Shown here piece after piece: positions 23,201 through 33,737 of a stretch of 64,000 nucleotides of DNA. The position numbers and the translations under genes are program-made. Numbering within the stretch: position 1 is the stretch's first letter; every line of letters starts with the position of its first letter. Under the pieces are notes generated by a model. That model was not told the DNA's origin. It saw only the letters and a program-made list of their open reading frames with translations, and did no database searches. This DNA is from Multifurca ochricompacta (lineage: Eukaryota; Basidiomycota; Agaricomycetes; Russulales; Russulaceae): contig WTXG01000004.1 in assembly GCA_022496185.1 (NCBI GenBank), positions 496,001-560,000 on the forward strand. Reading direction: 5' to 3'.

Positions 23201-25405
23201 TAGAGACGACACCAACCCAGGAGACTGTTGAGGAGCATCCGTTCATTATTCATCGGCGAGATCAAGCCTTTAGCATTAGACTTCACTTTCGCTTCAAAAC
23301 CAAGAGGAAAACTCCCCAATGGTCGGACGAGAGTATGTACTGTGCACGGCAACGCTTCCGGTGGTGTCGGGTCGTCGATTTGAGCTGCGGACGACGGTGA
23401 GAAGTTTGCGTATACTAAAGTGGTCCCACGCACTATTTGACCATATCCTTGCCGTGGCACAGACAATCTCTTGGATATTTTCCTGATGGTTGACAATTGT
23501 GCGAACACTTAGACTAGCGATCGTGAGGGGAGGAGTGTCTCTCGGTGCGTTCAGATCCGTCTCGGCAAAAGGGTTGATATCTTTGGGGTCTGCAACGGTT
23601 ACCTCAAGTTTGCACCAGGAAACCTGCGCGGGGCCAATGAATGGGAATAGGTATCTTATTTTCGGGTAACGCACCCCTTTGTACTCGACGTGAGGCTTCT
23701 TGATCTGGAGCCAGCAAGGTCCCATGATTTTGCGCTTCAACACAAGAAGTTCAAACGCGCTTGTGCTAGTTCCAAAGACCCGGGAAAAGGTAGGGCTGGA
23801 GACATTCGCGGGGATTTGGGGCTCTGAAAATGGGGTGCTGGTTTGTCACAGAAACGTCAAAGACGGAGGCCTTCTCACCCTCAAACCCGTAGACAACCTT
23901 CAACCATTGCGTTTCCTCCCGAGGTACATCAGGCTCACCAAAAGCATATTTTCGCTTGACGAATTTAGCCTTCCAGCTCTTTATTCCAGCTTTCTTCCTG
24001 ACGTGGTCAAAGTCTTTCCAAACCGCTGGCATGTCTGGAACGACATCCGTCTCGAAACCTTCATTATCGAGTTTGTACGAGCGCGGAAGCACAAACAGGT
24101 TACGCTGCAGATTTGCCACAGTCACGCAGCAAGAAACATAAAAGCCGGTGTTCTTGTCAAGCGTCTTGCCGATGAAATAGAGGAGGCCTTCGTGCTCAAG
24201 GTAGTCGAGCCAGAAAAAGCGAAATGAGCCGTCTTCCTCAAGGGCAGAGATCGTGGAAGCATTTTCAGAGGACGAAGATACCACTACTGCACTGCCGAGT
24301 TTTCCAAAGGTCTCATCAGATTTTACAGTGAGGGAGTCGTAGACAGAAAGCCAAGATGTATCGTCCTCTTTTTTGACAGTGGCATCACTGGTGACCACCT
24401 TTGGCAACCTATCGTCCATTAGCTCCGCCTTGATCGGCAGAGCAGGTTTCACGTCAGTTTCCATGAAATCATGGATGGGATATCGGCGAATGAGTCGTAA
24501 TAGTCATCCTCATGAGCGTCCATAGGCCCAGTAACTTCCATAGCACCCATCCTCTCGATCGTAGGTATTATTCCCGTGGCTTCTGTCCTGACCTTCTTCT
24601 TTGGACTTGTTAATACACCGTCGTCAGAGGATAAGTCATTTCCAATATCGAAGCTATCCGATGGAAGCCCGTCTGAGGACGTGTCCGCGTATGTCTCGCG
24701 ATGACTATATTCACCATTGCGCGTGTAGGCAATTCTTCTGCCAGTTGAAGGTCCAGGGGGGGAGGAGCGATTATCATGGCGATGATCGGGGGAAGGCTTC
24801 CGCTTCCGCGGTCGAGACAGTGCTTTGGACGTAGCCAGGGCACGACTGTTATCGAAATCATCAAGAAGACCTGACATGAAGGCAGCCTCTTGCTCCTCCG
24901 AACGGGTTGGACGATAAGCACTGAAAGAAGTAGCCGCAGGAGGTGGAGGCTTGTTTTTTGGCTGGGCTTTGGGCTTGACTTTGATTGGCTTGGCTTCAGC
25001 AATGGGGAAGCAGCTCAACAGAGAGAAGGATACGATGAATAGGGTTACATACCGGCTCGGTACATGGTCTCATCCTGTGAATCATCCAAAGCGTCGTCGT
25101 TTCCCCAGTCGTCCATGCCATTGTCAATGTAGTCCCCGACACCATCGTCAACGACGAAGTCATCTTTGGCTAGACGACCTTGAACGACGCTCTTGTATTG
25201 ATCTTCCGTGATCTCGTCATAGATTTCCGCCTCTTCTCCCTAAGCGTGCCAAATTTAGGATGACGGGTGTGTGTGAGCATCGCAAACCAAAGCATATACA
25301 GCTGCTACGGACCTTCCACTCTCGCTTCCCTCCTTGCCGTGCGAGCTTAAGTGCGGCAAATTTATCTGGTTTTGCTTGGCGCTCCCTGCGCGAGCGATCT
25401 GCCAT
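20229..25405 (-). CDS. POL1: DNA polymerase alpha catalytic subunit
   Basis: Replicative B-family polymerase that, with primase, lays down RNA-DNA primers. Start [20 protein letters not shown] at 25405, the conserved pol alpha N-terminus. The acidic/basic disordered N-terminal region extends to about 24.4 kb. Exonuclease-like domain strings include [20 protein letters not shown]. Polymerase motif A is [20 protein letters not shown] (about 22341-22400), motif [21 protein letters not shown] (about 22 kb), motif [13 protein letters not shown] (about 21.85 kb). The C-terminal zinc region has [19 protein letters not shown] and [20 protein letters not shown]. The final exon ends [13 protein letters not shown]. 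Introns are short. Frame slips are inferred near 24465-24471 and near 20870. The gene is divergent from ZIM17 over 256 bases. Confidence 0.95.
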
Positions 25406-25661
25406 TTTATGAGAGAATATTTACGCGTCAAGAATGCGATAGCAAGAGAAAGATCGCGTAAGACGCGTGTAAGCTCAAAGCTGATGAGGCGACGCGTCGT
25501 GTAGTGCTTGTGGCTTGTGCAACGCGCTTTAATGGGGCTGACCTTGACCTTGGCCTCTTGGTTGGCGCTGGCAAAGGACCACTTACTCATCGCACTCCCG
25601 CACTCGCACATACACATCGCCCTCCGTCCCTCAGAGTCCTGCAATTCCTGCAACTGTAATT
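25406..25661. promoter_or_regulatory. POL1/ZIM17 divergent promoter
   Basis: A 256-base head-to-head space shared by POL1 and ZIM17. It contains several ACGCGT-type cores (near 25427, 25462 and 25491). ACGCGT is the MluI cell-cycle box bound by MBF in yeasts and would suit a G1/S-expressed polymerase gene. Regulatory function is inference from motif and position. Confidence 0.45.
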
Positions 25662-26206
25662 ATGTTGCCCTTGTCCTTACGCTTACTGCGCAGTTTCAAC
25701 TCTGCAACCCGTCCTCGAATCTTATGGTCACAATACTCCCCGCGGTCCCGTCAGACCTTGGCGGTGCGACACAATTCTGGTGGTGTATCTCCCACTTCAG
25801 TCTCTGGCTTGGCACCTTCTACAGTCACTTCGGATCCCCAAGCTACACAATCCGACGCAAACGAGCCCCGGCTGTCTCTAACCTTCACGTGTACGGCTGC
25901 AAGTTGTGATACGCGATCCACACACCAGTTCACCAAACGGGCATATGAGAGAGGGATTGTCTTAATCGAATGTCCAGGCTGTAGAACAAGGTATATATTG
26001 CAACTGAACATTACATTTACCCATCTTTGCCTCGTGATCCTTCTAACCGGATTCGTAGGCATCTGATAGCTGATAACCTCGGGTGGTTCAAGGAGTCGAC
26101 AGAAGACGGCAAATTACGCAATGTGGAGGATCTTCTTCGTGCACGAGGGGAGAGCGTTCGTCGTGGTCGATTGAATCCCGATGGTTCAATCGAGGTGAAT
26201 GAATGA
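25662..26206 (+). CDS. ZIM17: DNL zinc-finger protein Zim17/Hep1 (mtHsp70 escort)
   Basis: Mitochondrial matrix zinc protein that keeps mtHsp70 (Ssc1) soluble and supports import and Fe-S biogenesis, by family. The N-terminus MLPLSLRLLRSFNSATRPR is a good presequence. The zinc domain reads LSLTFTCTAASCDTRSTHQF, RAYERGIVLIECPGCRTR, then across one intron HLIADNLGWFKES, which contains the DNL triad. The first zinc knuckle is C-x4-C here, whereas yeast and human proteins have C-x2-C. The second is C-x2-C. The intron falls inside the Arg codon before HLIADNLGW. The C-terminus ends RRGRLNPDGSIEVNE. Confidence 0.93.
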
Positions 26207-26334
26207 TTCCAATGCCCGCGTTCCTTCATTCCCCATTGTGGTGCTCACTAATCACGCCTTGATCTTTTATATCTACGGCTGGAGGTCTATCTCTGCATAT
26301 ATAGAGCAGTATTGGGATGAATATAACGACACAG

Positions 26335-26965
26335 CTACGATGATGCGGCTTGCATGGCAGCTTCCTCGTCTGCCTTTGGGATGATATTATTTTTCGTCAA
26401 GAGCTCCTCCAGTTCTCCAGATTGATGCACTGTCACGATTAGATATTAGCACGTAGTCATTACACGCATTCAACACCTCTACTCACACCCAAGGACAATG
26501 TCACATCCCCCAATAAACTCAGAGTTGACATATAGTTGGGGAACTGTAGGCCACTCCCTTTATAGGATGAAGGAGTCAATGTGTGAGCGTTGAATCGAGA
26601 AAGAATGCGCACGAAAACTCTTTAATCCCACTCCTTAATTCAGGATCCTCTAGCACATTGTACGTTCGCATTTTCTCTGGTGGGACCCCGTGTAGATCTA
26701 ATACTTGTATGACTGCACGGGAGAAACCGCACTGCGGAAGTTCCGGTGTGCCCTTCATGAAAAGGACAAGAGGCGATACATCAATAGCCTCTTGGATTCG
26801 AACGCGTGCTTCTGAAGAAAGAAGTCGACGGAGGATAGTTGAGGTGATTCTTGGTGACCCGCGGGCTAAAGGAACAAGCTTGAGAGAGTATGAATGCCTG
26901 TGGACATTACCGACAACTTAATGAAATCGCTCACTTACCGTGAGCCTCGAAATGGACCTGAACAT
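26335..26965 (-). CDS. GRX5: monothiol glutaredoxin Grx5, mitochondrial Fe-S cluster carrier
   Basis: Class II monothiol glutaredoxin that transfers [2Fe-2S] clusters in mitochondria. The main exon encodes [37 protein letters not shown] (CGFS active site), [20 protein letters not shown]. Following exons give [19 protein letters not shown] and the end [14 protein letters not shown] start at 26965 (MFRSISRLT) followed by an intron resembles a mitochondrial presequence, but its phase does not match the next exon by one base, so the 5' end is unresolved. Divergent from the SDR gene. Confidence 0.88.
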
Positions 26966-27385
26966 GAGTAATGGATGATGGATGGTGATGGTGAGCAGCT
27001 GAAGGCAACGGCAACGGCAGCTGAGCCGCCCCACCAAACTGCTGACTTGTGCTTACGTCACGGCACAGATTCCGTCTCGAGTTCTCGTCTCACTCGGCAC
27101 TGGCCTGGGATAAAGGAAGTACTTGGTACTTGGACCCAACATATTCTGTATGATTAATATCACTATCATAGTTCTTTCAAGCTAGCTTATGGGGAGCGGC
27201 CGAGCAGCCGAGAATTGGCCCACATCCACATATTCTCTGATGGAGATAACCCCTGTACAAATCGGCTCGGCCCGAGGGGATGCTTGTGATTTAAAAAAAT
27301 TGCCATGACAAATTTAACACCGAATCACTGAACCACTGAAACTCGCTGACCTAGAATTGACAAGAGCGTTGGACAGAAAAGAAAA
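26966..27385. other. divergent promoter, GRX5 and SDR genes
   Basis: 420-base head-to-head space. No coding sequence or strong motif recognised. Confidence 0.4.
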
Positions 27386-28348
27386 ATGAAGATCGAGAAC
27401 CGGACCTTTATAGTGTCAGGAGGGTGAGTTGCCACTGGGAAATTCAGAGAGGCTCAGTTCCATGACCTGAGCTTCCCAAGGTCTTCGGGCTTAGGTCTTT
27501 CCACCGTTGAAAGTATTCTTCAAGAGGGGGGATATGTTGCTATCCTGGACTTGAAGAAACCCGATGCACCCGCTATCGGGCCGGCAGCTAGTCGTGTCCA
27601 CTTCTGGGAGCTGGATGTCACCAAGGTCGACGACATCACCAAAGTTGTTGAACAAGTCATCTCGTGGACAAAGCAGACTGGTGCACCCTTAGGCGGCATC
27701 ATCAACTGTGCCGGCGTTGGGAGGGCAGAAAAGGTAGGCGGTGTGCCTCGTTCAGGATATGGCTAGTACTAACCGGGTGCTAAATTCGAAAATAGATCAT
27801 AGGCTCTGGCGGCAAACCTCACTCCCTTGATAAATGGAACTTTAGTATCGGAGTTAATCTAACGGGAACATTCAATCTCACACGAATTGCCTGCACGTAT
27901 TTAGTCGACGTTCCACCAGAGGGCCCGGATGGGGAGAGAGGTGTGGTTGTCATGGTTGCAAGTTCAGCTGCTGTGAGTACACTTCTTGCGTCTCATTCGC
28001 TTTGAGCTGAGTGCATGTTTTCCTCCATAGTTTGAAGGTCAGCCTGGTCAGATTGCGTATTCTGCTACCAAAGGTGCACTGGTCAGCATGACGCTACCCA
28101 TGGCTCGTGACCTCGAGCGCTACGGTATTCGAGTGGTCACAATTGCGCCTGGGGCATTCATCAGTCCAATGACAAACGTCATGACCAAGAAGACCCGGGA
28201 AAGCATCTCTCGTGACTTGCTATTTCCAAGGCGTATGGGACAGCCGCACGAGTTTGCGCAGACGGTAAAGTGGATTTTAGAATGTTCGTATGTGAACGGA
28301 GAGACAATCAGGTTAAGTGGTGGTAGCAGACTCCCCGGGAAGTTGTGA
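27386..28348 (+). CDS. short-chain dehydrogenase, 17beta-HSD10 / HADH2-like
   Basis: NAD(P)-dependent oxidoreductase of the classical SDR family, most like type-2 3-hydroxyacyl-CoA dehydrogenases. Exon 1 gives MKIENRTFIVSGG and, after a 65-base or so intron, SSGLGLSTVESILQEGGYVA, forming the GGSSGLG nucleotide loop. An Asp-containing strand end (VAILDLKKPD) suggests NAD preference. Next are INCAGVG, VGVNLTGTFNLTR, VVVMVASSAA, and across an intron GQPGQIAYSATKGALVSMTL, with the catalytic YxxxK. The C-terminus has VTIAPGAFISPM and GETIRLSGGSRLPGKL. Three introns; about 260 residues, the family norm. The HADH2 assignment rests on the Rossmann loop and the PGAF/RLSGG end. Confidence 0.88.
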
Positions 28349-28488
28349 TGAATGAATGTTGTACAACATATCATACATGTGTCCTTTCCTTTCCATTAAA
28401 CCCTAACCTGGTTTGTTCGAATGCGATAACCGCCGCGGTCGTTAAGAGCTGAGCTGAGGGTTACATTTCCTTCACCTCACTCACTTGA

Positions 28489-30672
28489 ATGATGTCCCCC
28501 CTCATCGGTAAGAGTCTGTCTCATAGCTGTCTGGCTTAGTACTACACTAACCACATATTTAGCATTACTGTCTGTATATGACAAGACAAATCTCATCGAT
28601 CTCGCAACGGCACTTTCTCAGTCAGGTGTCCGTTTACTTGGTTCAGGAGGTACAGCGAAAAAGATCAGGGATGCAGGACTATCCGTCGAGTGGGTTCCAG
28701 GATACTCTCCACGTAAAGTGACCATGATTCTCAATTAAGTCAAAGGGATGTTGCCGACATCACCAAAGCACCTGAGATGCTCGGTGGCCGCGTGAAGACA
28801 CTTCATCCGGTCGTACATGGCGGTGACGTGACGTGTCCTCTCTGGCCAATTCCACCGAGTCTGATAATGTGACTTTACCGCAGGCATTCTTGCCCGTGAC
28901 ATCCCCTCCGATCAACAGGATTTAGCTGTGCACTCCATCGCACCGATCTCTATCGTTGTTTGCAACCTCTACCCATTCACGTCGACCATTTCACGACCAG
29001 GCTGCACGCTTGCCGATGCCGTCGAAGAGATCGACATCGGCGGGGTCACTTTACTGCGCGCCGCGGCCAAAAACCACGAACGAGTATCGGTTCTCTCTGA
29101 CCCCGCAGATTATGCCGACTTCATGAAGGCGTGGAAAGAGGGACGTGGGGACGTCGGTGCCGCACTCAGAAGTCGACTTGCGCTTAAAGCGTTCGAAATG
29201 ACCGCGAAGTATGATGCAGCCATCAGTGGGTACTTTCGTGAGCAATACGCTGATGCTTCTGGCGGAGACAAGTTTTCGGGCCCGGTCCAAAGATTGGCGC
29301 TACGATATGGGGCGAACCCTCATCAAAAGCCCGCCCAGGCCTTTGTCGCTGAGGGGGAGTTACCATTCAAAGGTAGGGTAGGTGAAGTGTGACTGGCCAT
29401 CCCCCTGATATAGCATCTGCATTCAGTTTTGTTCGGCGCTCCGGGTTACATCAACCTTCTTGACGCATTGAATTCATACGCCCTCGTGAAGGAGTTGCAG
29501 GAAGCATTGGACCTTCCAGCCGCTGCGTCTTTCAAGCACGTCTCTCCCGCAGGCGCTGCCATAGGCCTGGAGCTCAGCGATACGGAAAAGAAGGTCTATG
29601 GAGTTGATGACCTAAAGAGCCTTTGACCCCTCTCGCCGCTGCGTACTCTCGCGCTCGCGGTAGGCGTTGGCCTGCTCATTCTGCTGACCTGCTCTAACCG
29701 AAAGCAGGAGCCGATCGCATGTCTTCTTATGGTGACTTTATCGCGCTCTCTGCACCATGCGACTTGGCCACGGCACGAGTTATCAGCCGCGAGGTATCCG
29801 ATGGAGTCATCGCTCCCGGATATTCTCAGGAGGCTTTAGACATCTGGGTAAAAAGAAAGGAGGTAAATATTGTGTCTTGCAGGTGCGCTTTGCAACCCCG
29901 ATCAACATGTACCACGTTAATCTGGTGCCACAGATTGATGCCAATTGGGCTCCAGGTGAGGTGGAAACAAGACAAGTGTACGGCGTGTCTTTGCAGCAGA
30001 GACGGAACGATGCTGTGATCAATGCCAAACTCTTTAATAACATTGTCAGCAAGAACAAAAACGTAAGTCCTTTTCTTTTTCTTTTAATGCAAAGTTATGT
30101 TCTTATTCTGTAATAACCAGCTTCCGGAGAATGCAATTAATGACCTGATCGTTGCAACCCTGGCCCTGAAGTACACCCAGTCAAACAGCGTGGCGTATGC
30201 TCATCATGGCTCAATAATTGGGCTTGGCGCAGGTCAACAATCACGTATTCACTGCACGCGCCTTGCCGGCTCCAAGGCGGACAATTGGTGGCTGCGGCAC
30301 CACCCGCGAGTTCTCGCACTGCCATTCAAAAAAGGAGTGAAGCGTGCGGATAAGGCAAACGCGATCGACCTCTTCGTTGGTGGTGAGGTGCTCGAAGGTG
30401 GGGAGAAAGCACAGTGGGAAAGCCTGTTTGACGAGGTACCCGCGCCACTCAGCTCCGAGGAGCGCGCGGATCACGCAAAGCAGCTCGACGGTGTGGCTTG
30501 CTCCAGCGACGCCTTCTTCCCGTTCCCAGACAATGTGCATCGTGTGAGGAAGAGTGGTGTTCGGTACCTTGCCGCGCCCTCCGGAAGTGTCATGGATGAG
30601 GAGTGCATCAAGGCAGCGGATGAGCACGATATCATTTTTGCTCACACCCCGCTGCGGTTGTTCCATCACTAA
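28489..30672 (+). CDS. ADE16/ADE17: bifunctional AICAR transformylase / IMP cyclohydrolase (PurH, ATIC)
   Basis: Last two steps of de novo purine synthesis, from AICAR to IMP, in the cytosol. Start MMSPLI (28489), then across an intron [20 protein letters not shown]. The IMP cyclohydrolase domain includes [31 protein letters not shown] and VVCNLYPF. The transformylase domain shows [63 protein letters not shown] and [13 protein letters not shown]. It closes with [15 protein letters not shown]. Two frame slips interrupt it: about 29619-29624, behaving like one extra base, and about 29843-29846, one missing base. The conserved protein resumes each time. The gene starts 140 bases after the SDR gene. 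Confidence 0.94.
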
Positions 30673-30896
30673 TTCGCCGCGATGATCGAATGGGGCGTGA
30701 TCTACAGAGGTAATAAACAGAGAAGTTGGTCCTATGTTGTACAATCTACACCGTCTGAATAAATCAGGTTGCTCGACGCAACCCATGCTGGGAATTGTTC
30801 AGTATGCGTGATTTCGTTGCCCGCTTCAACTTAATTTCATAGGAGGTAAGATGATTATTGGGAAATGGGAAGACTAGGAGTGGCAACAGCATTCAA

Positions 30897-31948
30897 TCAT
30901 TGTTGTTCTGCTCTTGTGCGCATCTCCTCTCGCTCACGGAGCAGATCTGCACCCCATTCGCGCACCTCGGTATGATGTATATGTGGTATACTGTTGTCAA
31001 AGAACGACTGAAGGCTCCGCGAGTTATGGGCGCGCTCATACTCTAGTGCTTGGGCCGCCATCTCAAACCTATCGAGGTCTAATTCTGAATCAGTGTCTGC
31101 CAAGGGACACAGTTGCGGGGCTTTACCCTTGACAAAGCGCGCCTCTACTGTCGATTGGTCCTCGTACTCAGTCCATAGTGACATAATTTTCAGCGCAGCG
31201 GGGCTATTGTGCAGCATCTCGTGCACAAAGTTTTGCATGGCCTCCTGCGCTGGCCATCTCATTAAACACAAGGGAAAGCTGGTGACAACGCGGTGAGACG
31301 CACGGCTTCAAGCCTCCTCTTTTCCACCTTTGGAATGCCTTCTCGAGGGGCGATGTCACCGACTGCAATAGTGATGCGAGGTGAGCACGAGCATAGAATA
31401 GGCGCATGTCCTGCCAATCGTACCTTGGGCTTCGGCGAGGTCGTGCACGGCTGCCATCATGACGCATCTCAACATCAGATGAATGGAGGCGCTCGCTGGA
31501 CCAAGGACACCTAACTCCTCACTTTGGAATGTCCAAGGTCTGATCTGAGATACACATAGCAAGCACGGTCATCCGATACATATGATCAGATATGCTGCGA
31601 CGCGTTATTGAACGAGAACAGTGCGGCAAAGATGATGAAAGACATACCTCTCAGGATTTGGGATCTGAAATTTGAGCTGCATTAGAGAATATAAGTGGGA
31701 TTGGAAAAAAAGAATGACTTTGTTATCGACCCATCCAGTTCGCTTTTGTGTCTAAGGAAAAAAGCATCGTCACCCAAATTGCTACTATACAATCAACGAT
31801 CAATTCAAAGACTTTCACTGACCTTGAGGCGCTCTAGAATATGAAAGAAGGCGAGGCGGTCAGAAGCTAAGTCCCCCGAGGCCTTGTAGAGGGGAGGAAC
31901 GACTCGTTTTGGTTGTACCTCTGCCTCTGCCTCAGAGTTGCTAGCCAT
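30897..31948 (-). CDS. HD-domain 5'-nucleotidase, HDDC2 / YfbR type
   Basis: Metal-dependent HD phosphohydrolase of the HDDC2 family (yeast YGK1-type), which dephosphorylates deoxynucleoside monophosphates. Start MASNSEAEAEVQPKRVVPPL at 31948. The early exons encode FFHILERLKTQKRTGWV and PESISDHMYRMTVLAM (metal-binding His). The HD motif is MMAAVHDLAEAQ, continued across an intron by VGDIAPREGIPKVEKRRLEA and EAMQNFVHEML. Then come ALKIMSLWTEYEDQSTVEAR, FVKELDLDRFEMAAQALEYE and a charged tail. Introns of about 50 bases were placed by phase. Family and fold are clear; the substrate is from the family only. Confidence 0.87.
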
Positions 31949-32200
31949 GAGAAGTGAAGGGGCAGGCAGGTAGGCTTGGTTAATTTATTAATTCATTAAT
32001 TATTACAAAAAAATTAATCCGGTCCGGAACTTCCGTGATTCCCTACTTTCAGATTTCTATTCAGATAGACTAGACTAGACTAATGCCCAGCAAATATTAC
32101 TATTGCTATGATTTAATGACTGTACCACCACCCCTTCTTCGTTTATTACCTCTCCTTATCTCTCCCAGATCACTCTCAATCTCGGTTTCTTTACAACCAG
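31949..32200. other. intergenic region
   Basis: 5' flank of the HDDC2 gene, with an AT-rich TTAATTATT stretch at about 31978-32012, and 3' flank of the Sds3-like gene. No gene seen. Confidence 0.4.
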
Positions 32201-33283
32201 CTAAGCTGGCACCACTTTTACCGAGCCCTCCGACCGCCTGAACCTGGAACCCCCACCCTTCGGACGGCGCCGACCACCGTTTCCACCCGCGTTCCCAGCT
32301 GCCATGTTGGGAAGAGATGTCGCAGTAAGCGGTAACGGGAATGGGGATGGAAGTTCGTCCACTGAGAGGGAGTGTGGGTTGGTGACAGGACCTGGAAGTG
32401 TGGGGCCCATGCCATTCGTGGCTCCATTGGGATGCAACGCGAGAGGGGTTGGAGGAGGCGATGTGCCGAGTCTGTTGCGAAGCTTACGAGTGATGTGTGG
32501 ACGAGACTGGGAATCAAGGGTCGCCTCTGTATGCTATACTCCAGGCGTATATCCCTTTCATCATAATAAATCCACGTACCACTGACGGTCCCCTCTCCAT
32601 CCTTTTCTTCTCGCGCTCTTCGTCGTCGTTCCTCAATGCCTTCTAGAAGCCGCTCTCGTATCCTGTCTCGACCGCGTTTCCATTCTTCCTCAACGCGCTC
32701 GCGTTCTAGCTCATAAGCGGACTCTGCGCTTTCAAGAGAGTTCCGTTCTTCTACTGCCAACTGTGCGAGTAGAGCTGAGCGCTCAAGAGAAAGAGGGTAC
32801 AGGCGGAGTGTATATGATGGAAGCGTTTCCGGGCGTGCAGCAAGTTGCATGGCCACACTGTGAAGTGCAGAGATCGATTCGGCATATTGACGCCCACTAA
32901 ATCGCAGACGCCACCTGTCTAACTGCGCGTGGGACGAGGGAGCAAAAGGAGACACGTACTCGTCACGGCGATCGTTCATCTCCTTTCCAAGTCGCCCAAC
33001 AATCTCCTTCCGTCTTCGGTCCTTCTTTCCATCATCGATGTTGGCGCCTGTGACATGAAGAATGACCGAATTGATACACGGAGCGCGAGTGAGATACAAA
33101 CGCACCATGAGGTCGTGAACTTGGCCCAGCGAGCAAAGCAGAGGTGTGGTGTATGGTGTGGTGTGAAAGTGGCGGGTAACTCGTGACTATTTCTGCGGTG
33201 CCATTGTGAATTTCGGTAGGATTTGCTCGGGCCTTGTGGGTGGAGAGATATGGAAGGGAAAAGACTCCTTGCTGTGGTGGCAT
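32201..33283 (-). CDS. Sds3-like subunit of a Sin3/HDAC complex
   Basis: Likely chromatin corepressor subunit. The central exon encodes KKDRRRKEIVGRLGKEMNDR, then YAESISALHSVAMQLAARPE and a long charged coiled coil (SLESAESAYELERERVEEEW, RDRIRERLLEGIEERRRRAR). This short helix plus Glu/Arg-rich coiled coil is the pattern of the Sds3 family. The C-terminal exon is Pro/Gly-rich and ends in a basic patch (GGRRRPKGGGSRFRRSEG). The start MPPQQGVFSLPYLSTHKA at 33283, joined by a phase-1 intron to ANIDDGKKDRRRKEI, is plausible but not proven. The family call rests on pattern rather than on a catalytic motif. Confidence 0.65.
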
Positions 33284-33737
33284 GGTATATGTCAGATGAG
33301 ATAGAGAGACAGAGCGACGGGTTCAAAGAGAACGGATGAACGTCAGTTGGTATTAAGTTGGCAGGCAGCAGGCAGCTCAGCTCTACGTCGCCGTAGTCGT
33401 AGCCATTCCCAGTTCAGCAGCCTTCATTGATTGACCGGGACCGGGTTCCGGTTGACGGCTCAAGTTCGGTTCACCGGTCCGGCGACCATATCAACTTGGC
33501 ACACGGCGCACGGCACAGTCAGGCAAGGTAGGGACAGCCATGGACTGGCCTAGTCATGGTCATGATCAAAGCCGTCTAAGACGCCTTTAATAATGCAACA
33601 GGTCTATTACAGAGAACATGATCTATGTGGTAGTGGTATGCTACAAAAGTCAGAAACGGTCACGGTCACGGTCACGGTCATGGTCACGAGATTAAGATAC
33701 GATACGGTCGGTCAAGCGGTACTGTATGAAGGAGGTC
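33284..33737. other. intergenic region between Sds3-like and ACC1 genes
   Basis: 5' flank of the Sds3-like gene and 3' flank of ACC1. It holds a GGTCAC hexamer array (about 33656-33688) and several GGTTCCGG/ACCGG palindromic fragments near 33440-33485. No gene seen. Confidence 0.45.
33656..33688. repeat. GGTCAC hexanucleotide repeat
   Basis: About five tandem copies of GGTCAC, one with a T substitution, in the 3' flank of ACC1. Confidence 0.8.

Noticed and set aside
23395..23470. A frameshift in POL1 between the ARIW and IDDPTPPE segments.
   Set aside because: A 49-base intron with GTGCGT..CAG ends joins them in phase and restores the conserved sequence.
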